Positions 20,190 through 28,125 of a stretch of 28,125 nt of DNA are shown piece after piece. Below the pieces are notes generated by a model. The model ran no database searches, had not been told where the DNA came from, and saw nothing but the letters and a program-made list of their open reading frames with translations. The DNA is from DATHBP01 sp035296085 (lineage in GTDB: Bacteria > Actinomycetota > Actinomycetes > Propionibacteriales > Nocardioidaceae): contig DATHBP010000090.1 in assembly GCA_035296085.1 (NCBI GenBank), forward strand, positions 1-28,125. Direction: 5' to 3'. The stretch's first letter is position 1. Each line of letters opens with the position of its first letter. Both the position numbers and the translations under genes were made by a program.

Positions 20190-21487
20190 GCCAGCGGACC
20201 AGCCCGGCGTACCTGGTCAAGGGTGCGTCGCTGGGCGACGGCAAGCCGACCGACCTGCTGTTGTCGGACGGGATCGTCAGTGCGGTCGGAGACGAAGCGA
20301 GGGCTACGGGCGCCGAGCGCATCGACGCCGACGGTCTGGTCGCCCTGCCGGGACTGGTCGACCTGCACACCCATCTGCGCGAGCCCGGCCGCGAGGACGC
20401 CGAGACCGTGCTGACCGGTACGCGGGCGGCGGCGCTCGGCGGCTTCACCGCCGTGCATGCCATGGCCAACACCGACCCGGTCGCCGACACGGCTGGCGTG
20501 GTGGAACAGGTGTGGCGGCTTGGGCGCGAAGCCGGTCACTGTGAGGTCCGGCCCGTCGGTGCGGTCACCGTCGGACTCGGCGGCGAGCGGCTCGCCGAGC
20601 TCGGAGCGATGGCCGACTCGGCGGCGGGCGTCCGGGTGTTCTCCGACGACGGCAAGTGCGTCGCCGACGCGGTGCTGATGCGCCGGGCGCTGGAGTACGT
20701 CAAGGCGTTCGACGGCGTGATCGCGCAGCACGCCCAGGAGCCCAGGCTGACCGCTGGCGCACAGATGAACGAGGGAGCCCTGTCCGGCGTCCTCGGGCTC
20801 GCCGGCTGGCCCGCGGTCGCCGAGGAGGCGATCATCGCGCGCGACGTGCTGCTCAGCGGTCACGTCGGCTCGCGCTTGCACGTCTGCCACGTGTCGACGG
20901 CCGGGTCGGTGGAGATCTTGCGCTGGGCCAAGAGCAAGGGCTGGGACGTCACCGCGGAGGTGACCCCCCACCATCTGCTGCTCACCGATGAGCTCACGCG
21001 CAGCTACGACCCGGTCTACAAGGTCAACCCGCCACTGCGGACGGCCGACGACGTCGAGGCCGTGCGAGCCGCGCTGGCCGACGGCACGATCGACGCGGTA
21101 GCCACCGACCACGCCCCGCATCCTTCCGAGGACAAGGAGTGCGAGTGGTCCGCCGCCGCCTCCGGCATGCTCGGCCTGGAGACTGCGCTGTCGGTGGTGC
21201 AGGCAGCCATGGTGGAGACCGGACTGCTCGACTGGACGGGTGTGGCCGACCGGATGGCGCACCGCCCAGCGCGCATCGGCCGTGTGGAGGGTCAAGGCCG
21301 ACCACTCGCCGTGGGCGCACCGGCCAACCTGGTGCTGGTGGACCCGAGCGCCCGACGCGACATCGAAGCCTCCGGCGGCGCGTCGCTGTCGCGCAACAAC
21401 CCCTTCGCCGGCCGCACGCTGCCCGGTGCCGTGGTCGCCACGTTCCTGCGCGGCCGCCCGACGGTGCTCGACGGGAAGCTGCAGTGA
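20186..21487 (+). CDS. pyrC: Dihydroorotase
   Basis: Zinc amidohydrolase that cyclises carbamoyl-aspartate to dihydroorotate. It has 433 residues, the long (class I type) form. The metal-binding DLHTHLREPG with the HxH pair opens the barrel. NTDPVAD, the histidines in AQHAQEPRLT and LHVCHVSTAGS, and the catalytic ATDHAPHPSEDKECEW follow in order. The C-terminal region (RIGRVEGQGRPLAVGAPANLVLVDP) is the beta sandwich. GTG 20186 is preceded by a strong SD (GGAGGAGG, 20171-20178). The end overlaps carA (GTGA). The small membrane-protein gene that follows pyrC in Streptomyces as I recall is absent. Confidence 0.96.
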   Translation: MSQRTSPAYLVKGASLGDGKPTDLLLSDGIVSAVGDEARATGAERIDADGLVALPGLVDLHTHLREPGREDAETVLTGTRAAALGGFTAVHAMANTDPVADTAGVVEQVWRLGREAGHCEVRPVGAVTVGLGGERLAELGAMADSAAGVRVFSDDGKCVADAVLMRRALEYVKAFDGVIAQHAQEPRLTAGAQMNEGALSGVLGLAGWPAVAEEAIIARDVLLSGHVGSRLHVCHVSTAGSVEILRWAKSKGWDVTAEVTPHHLLLTDELTRSYDPVYKVNPPLRTADDVEAVRAALADGTIDAVATDHAPHPSEDKECEWSAAASGMLGLETALSVVQAAMVETGLLDWTGVADRMAHRPARIGRVEGQGRPLAVGAPANLVLVDPSARRDIEASGGASLSRNNPFAGRTLPGAVVATFLRGRPTVLDGKLQ

Positions 21488-22601
21488 GGGTGCGGCGCGG
21501 ACCGGCGCTGCTGGTGCTCGAGGACGGGCGGCACTTTCGTGGCGAGTCGCTGGGCGCGGCCGGCGAGACGTTCGGCGAGGCGGTGTTCGCGACCGGCATG
21601 ACCGGCTACCAGGAGACGCTCACCGACCCGTCCTACCACCGGCAAGTCGTCGTCATGACTGCACCGCACGTCGGCAACACCGGCATGAACGACGAGGACG
21701 CGGAGTCCGACCGGATCTGGGTGGCGGGTTTCGTCGTACGCGACCCGGCCCGGCGCCCGTCCAGCTGGCGGTCGCGGCGCAGCCTCGACGGCGACCTCGT
21801 CGCAGCCGGTGTGGTCGGCATCTGCGGCATCGACACCCGTGCGCTCACCCGCCACCTGCGCGAGCGGGGAGCGATGCGGGTGGGGATCTCCACCGCCGAC
21901 CTCGACCCGGAGTCGCTGCGCGCCAGGGTGCTCGAGCAGCCCCGGATGACCGGCGCCGCCCTGGCCGGCGAGGTCTCCACCGACGAGGCGTACGTCGTGC
22001 CGGCCGTGGGCGAGGAGCGGTTCCGCGTGGCGGCACTGGACCTCGGGATCAAGGCGCAGACGCTGAGCATGCTGGCCAGGGCCGGCATGTCGGTACACGT
22101 GCTGCCCGCGCAGGCGAGCCTCGCCGACGTCCGAGCCGTCGAGCCCGACGGTGTCTTCTTCTCCAACGGGCCGGGTGACCCCGCGGCGGCCGACGACGCC
22201 GTGGCACTGCTGCGTGAGGTCCTCGGTCATCGCATCCCCTACTTCGGCATCTGCTTCGGCAACCAGCTGCTCGGCCGCGCGCTCGGGCTCTCCACCTACA
22301 AGCTGCGCTACGGCCACCGGGGCATCAACCAGCCGGTCATGGACAAGGCGACCGGCACGGTGGAGGTCACCTCCCACAACCACGGCTTCGCGGTGCAGCC
22401 CCCGCCCGGCGGTTCGGCCGCCACGCCGTACGGTGCCGTCGAGGTCAGCCACGTGTGTCTCAACGACGGCGTGGTCGAAGGACTCCGGCTTCTCGACGCA
22501 CCGGCGTTCAGCGTGCAGTACCACCCGGAAGCCGCCGCCGGCACCCACGACGCCGCCTACCTGTTCGACCGGTTCGGCGCGCTGATGGCAGCGAGCCGCT
22601 G

Positions 22602-22602
<1 letters not shown>
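21484..22602 (+). CDS. carA: Carbamoyl phosphate synthase small (glutaminase) subunit
   Basis: Hydrolyses glutamine and passes ammonia to CarB. It has 372 residues from GTG 21484. The N-terminal domain holds LLVLEDGRHFRGES and MTGYQETLTDPSYHRQVV. The class I glutamine amidotransferase domain has the nucleophile C257 in GICFGNQLLG, and H347 and E349 in VQYHPEAAAG. GTG 21484 overlaps the pyrC stop (GTGA) and gives the standard N-terminus; longer in-frame starts would run deep into pyrC. It is joined to carB by TGATG. Confidence 0.96.
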
Positions 22603-25897
<3,295 letters not shown>

Positions 25898-25901
<4 letters not shown>

Positions 25902-26791
25902 CTCCCGGTGCGCCGTCCCGCGGCCCGGTGCAGGTCAGTGGCCCGGTGCAGGTCAGTGGACAGGTGCTCAGCCTCAAGCGCGTGGGTGCCTACTTCCAGC
26001 TCGCTCTCGTCGCCGACGGGATTGCCGAGAGCACCCGACCCGGGCATTTCGTCGCGCTGGCGGTGGGCGGCGAGCAGTCGTCGATGCTGTTGCGCCGCTC
26101 GTTCTCGATCTACCGCGTACGTCCGCGCGGTGCGTACGGCGGCACCGTCGAGGTCGTGTTCGCGGTCACCGGCAAGGGCACCGCATGGCTGGCGGGGCTC
26201 GACAAGAGCGACCCGGTCGACGTGGTGGGCCCGCTGGGACGGCCGTTCTCCCAGCCGTTGGAGCCAGTGCCGTGCGTGCTCGTCGGAGGTGGCTACGGCA
26301 GCGCTCCGCTGTTCATGCTCGCCGAGAGTCTGCGAGCCCGGGGCTGCGGCGTGCACATGGTGCTGGGCGCTGCGAACCACGAACGCGTCTTCGGCGCGCT
26401 CGAGGCCAAGCGTGCCGCCCAGTCGGTGCTGGTGACCACCGAAGACGGGTCGGTCGGGGTCCGTGGCCGCGTCACCGACGTGCTGCCCGACCTCATCCGG
26501 CGGGTGGGCGCGGCTGTCGTCTACGCATGCGGCCCGATGGGGATGCTCGCCGCGGTGAGCGCTATCGCAGCCGAACGTGGGGTGTGGAGCCAGACCGCTG
26601 TGGAGGAGTCCATGGCATGCGGGATCGGCGTCTGCATGACCTGCGTGCTGCCCGTCACCGGTGACGACGGGATCACCCGCATGGTGCGCTCGTGTGTCGA
26701 AGGGCCGGTGTTTCGGGGAGACCGCGTTCGCTGGGACGAGGTAGGGGCCATTCTGCCCGAGATGTCTGCGATCCCGTTGGGGTCGCAGTGA
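25898..26791 (+). CDS. pyrK: Dihydroorotate dehydrogenase electron transfer subunit
   Basis: FAD/[2Fe-2S] partner of class 1B dihydroorotate dehydrogenase; passes electrons to NAD. It has 297 residues from ATG 25898, which overlaps carB by ATGA. An ATG at 25871 in the same frame is also possible and would add 9 residues. The FAD site is LLRRSFSIYRV. The NAD domain starts VLVGGGYGSAPLFMLAE. The iron-sulfur ligands are C241, C246, C249 and C266 (CGIGVCMTC then C). The extreme N-terminus carries a perfect 18-base tandem duplication (25922-25957) giving GPVQVS twice, followed by a related GQVLSL. pyrD begins 13 bases after its stop. Confidence 0.95.
25922..25957 (+). repeat. Tandem 18-bp duplication in pyrK
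   Basis: Two identical 18-base units (25922-25939 and 25940-25957), GGCCCGGTGCAGGTCAGT, lie head to tail. They keep the frame and encode GPVQVS-GPVQVS. A third partly similar unit (GQVLSL) follows. Perfect identity suggests a recent slippage event. Confidence 0.95.
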
Positions 26792-26804
26792 GAAGGGTCG
26801 GCCG

Positions 26805-27770
26805 GTGACAACAGCCGGCGAGCCGCCGAAGGTGCCGGCCGGTGACGTGGACATGGCCATCGCACTGGCGGGCATCTCGCTGCCCAACCCGGTGATGACA
26901 GCGTCGGGCTGTGCCGCATCCGGTCGCGAGCTCGCGCAGTTCTTCGACGTCGCGGCCTTGGGCGCGGTGGTCACCAAGTCGATCATGCTCGACGCCCGCG
27001 CCGGGCGGCCGACACCGCGGATGGCGGAGACGGCCTCCGGAATGCTCAACTCCATCGGGCTTCAAGGCCCCGGCATCGACTGGTTCCTGGCCCGGGACCT
27101 GCCCTGGCTGCTGCAGCAGGGCGCCCGGCCGATCGTGTCCGTCGCCGGCTCGACGCTTGCGGAGTACGCCGAGCTCGCCCGCCGGGTCGGCAACTCGGTC
27201 GGCATCGCCGGAGTGGAAGCCAACATCTCCTGCCCCAATGTCGAGAACCGCGGCCTGGTGTTCGCCTGCGACCCGTTCTCCGCCGCCAGGGTCGTCTCAG
27301 TCGTGCGTCGAGAGGTTCCGCGAGGCGTTCCGGTCTTCGCCAAGCTCTCTCCCGACGTCACCGACCTGGTTGCGATCGCGGAGGCGGTCATGGAGGCGGG
27401 CGCGACCGGCCTGACGCTCATCAACACACTGCTCGGGCTGGTCGTCGACCCGCAGACGCTGCGACCGGCGCTGGGGGGCGTTACCGGTGGACTGTCCGGC
27501 CCGGCGATCCGTCCGGTCGCCGTGCGGTGCGTCTGGCAGGTGCACCACGCGATGCCCGACGTACCCATTCTCGGCGTGGGCGGCGTCCGCAGCGGCTGGG
27601 ATGCACTGGAGCTGATGGCAGCGGGCGCCAGTGCTGTCCAGGTCGGCACGACCATCTTCTCCGACCCGGGTGCCCCGGTGCGAATCCTCCGTGAGCTTGC
27701 CATCGAGCTCGGCGCTCGCGGGTTTGCCAAGGCCAGCGACGCCGTCGGCTTCGCGCATCGGCGCTCGTGA
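26805..27770 (+). CDS. pyrD: Dihydroorotate dehydrogenase, class 1B catalytic subunit
   Basis: Oxidises dihydroorotate to orotate with FMN; the class 1B form works with PyrK. It has 321 residues, an (alpha/beta)8 barrel. The class 1 catalytic base is Cys143 in NISCPNVENRG, where membrane-bound class 2 enzymes use Ser. FMN and substrate motifs: TASGCAASG, LNSIGLQGPGI, VFAKLSPDVTD, LINTLLGLVVD, LSGPAIRP and the phosphate-binding LGVGGVRSGWDALELMAAGASAVQVGT. GTG 26805 follows GAGAAGGG (26790-26797) at a good distance. Presence of PyrK next door agrees with the class 1B assignment. It joins pyrF by TGATG. Confidence 0.96.
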   Translation: MTTAGEPPKVPAGDVDMAIALAGISLPNPVMTASGCAASGRELAQFFDVAALGAVVTKSIMLDARAGRPTPRMAETASGMLNSIGLQGPGIDWFLARDLPWLLQQGARPIVSVAGSTLAEYAELARRVGNSVGIAGVEANISCPNVENRGLVFACDPFSAARVVSVVRREVPRGVPVFAKLSPDVTDLVAIAEAVMEAGATGLTLINTLLGLVVDPQTLRPALGGVTGGLSGPAIRPVAVRCVWQVHHAMPDVPILGVGGVRSGWDALELMAAGASAVQVGTTIFSDPGAPVRILRELAIELGARGFAKASDAVGFAHRRS

Positions 27771-28125
27771 TGGTTCCCTTCGGGGCTCGGTTGCGGGCAG
27801 CCATGGCAGAGCGCGGTCAGCTGTGCGTGGGCATCGACCCGCATCCGGCGCTGCTGCACGCCTGGGGATTGGGCGACGACCCCGCCGGGCTCGAGAGCTT
27901 CGCGCTGCTCACGGTGGAGGCCATGGCCGGCGAGGTGGCAGCCGTCAAGCCTCAGTCGGCGTTCTTCGAGCGGCACGGGTCCGGCGGCATCGCGGTGCTC
28001 GAGCGGGTGATCAGTGCCGGCCGAGACGCCGGGTTGATCGTGATTCTCGACGCCAAACGCGGGGACATCGGCTCCACCGTGCAGGCCTACGCCGACGCCT
28101 ACCTCGACCATCGCTCGCCGCTGGC
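27770..28125 (+). CDS. pyrF: Orotidine 5'-phosphate decarboxylase (N-terminal part)
   Basis: Last step to UMP. Only the first 118 residues are in the window; the frame is open at the right edge. The N-terminus reads MVPFGARLRAAMAERGQLCVGIDPHPALL, with GIDPH the first phosphate/orotate-binding region, followed by AVKPQSAFFERHG and the catalytic LDAKRGDIGSTVQAYA motif, where DAKRGDIG is the signature of the type 2 (mycobacterial-like) family. ATG 27770 overlaps the pyrD stop (TGATG); GTG 27767 is one codon earlier and also in frame. The family is usually 270-290 residues. Confidence 0.95.
   Translation, partial: MVPFGARLRAAMAERGQLCVGIDPHPALLHAWGLGDDPAGLESFALLTVEAMAGEVAAVKPQSAFFERHGSGGIAVLERVISAGRDAGLIVILDAKRGDIGSTVQAYADAYLDHRSPL

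Noticed and set aside
21139..21483. Longer in-frame starts for carA inside pyrC (and likewise for carB at 22455).
   Set aside because: They would add Arg-rich sequence unlike the families; GTG 21484 and ATG 22602 give conserved N-termini and overlap the previous stops.

Overview
The window is a gene-dense, high-GC (visibly around 70%) chromosomal segment of an actinobacterium. The order of housekeeping genes around alaS, efp/nusB, bldD and the pyr operon resembles that of Streptomyces and related mycelial or coryneform-distant actinobacteria. Two small actinobacterial families precede alaS, and BldD is present with its cyclic-di-GMP motif. The rpsD gene and the small pyrC-carA membrane gene that I recall from Streptomyces are absent here. 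PyrD is of the PyrK-dependent class 1B type. I therefore place it in Actinomycetes outside Streptomyces, without naming a genus.

Layout. (1) 1-4296: end of a peptide/nickel-type ABC importer (solute-binding protein, one permease, two ATPases); a strong intercistronic hairpin follows the binding-protein gene. (2) 4340-5704: rarA, with a leaderless-type promoter. (3) 5828-10806: a tightly overlapping operon of two small conserved actinobacterial proteins, alaS, ruvX and mltG. (4) 10812-15756: aroE, a type IV prepilin peptidase, aroC, aroK, aroB and aroQ, covering five steps of the shikimate pathway. (5) 15806-17907: pepP-type aminopeptidase, efp, nusB. (6) 17916-18425, minus strand: bldD, the only gene on that strand, convergent with nusB and divergent from pyrR. 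(7) 18616 to the window end: pyrR, pyrB, pyrC, carA, carB, pyrK, pyrD and the start of pyrF, a complete route from bicarbonate/glutamine to orotate plus the start of the last UMP step, preceded by a clear PyrR-binding RNA element that contains the ribosome binding site.

Genes within units are joined mostly by ATGA, GTGA or TGATG overlaps, so translational coupling is the dominant arrangement. No tRNA, rRNA, CRISPR array, insertion sequence or prophage gene was seen. No gene-free stretch exceeds 300 bases; the longest is 18426-18615, which holds two divergent promoters, an inverted repeat and the PyrR element.

I found no wholly new multi-gene system. The most noteworthy local features are: ruvX apparently starting at CTG overlapping the alaS stop; a two-micro-ORF stop/start relay between aroC and aroK; the only two TAG stop codons each doubling as part of a -10 box for the next gene; a perfect 7+7 inverted repeat upstream of pyrR; and a PGKGG rather than PGKGP tip loop in EF-P.
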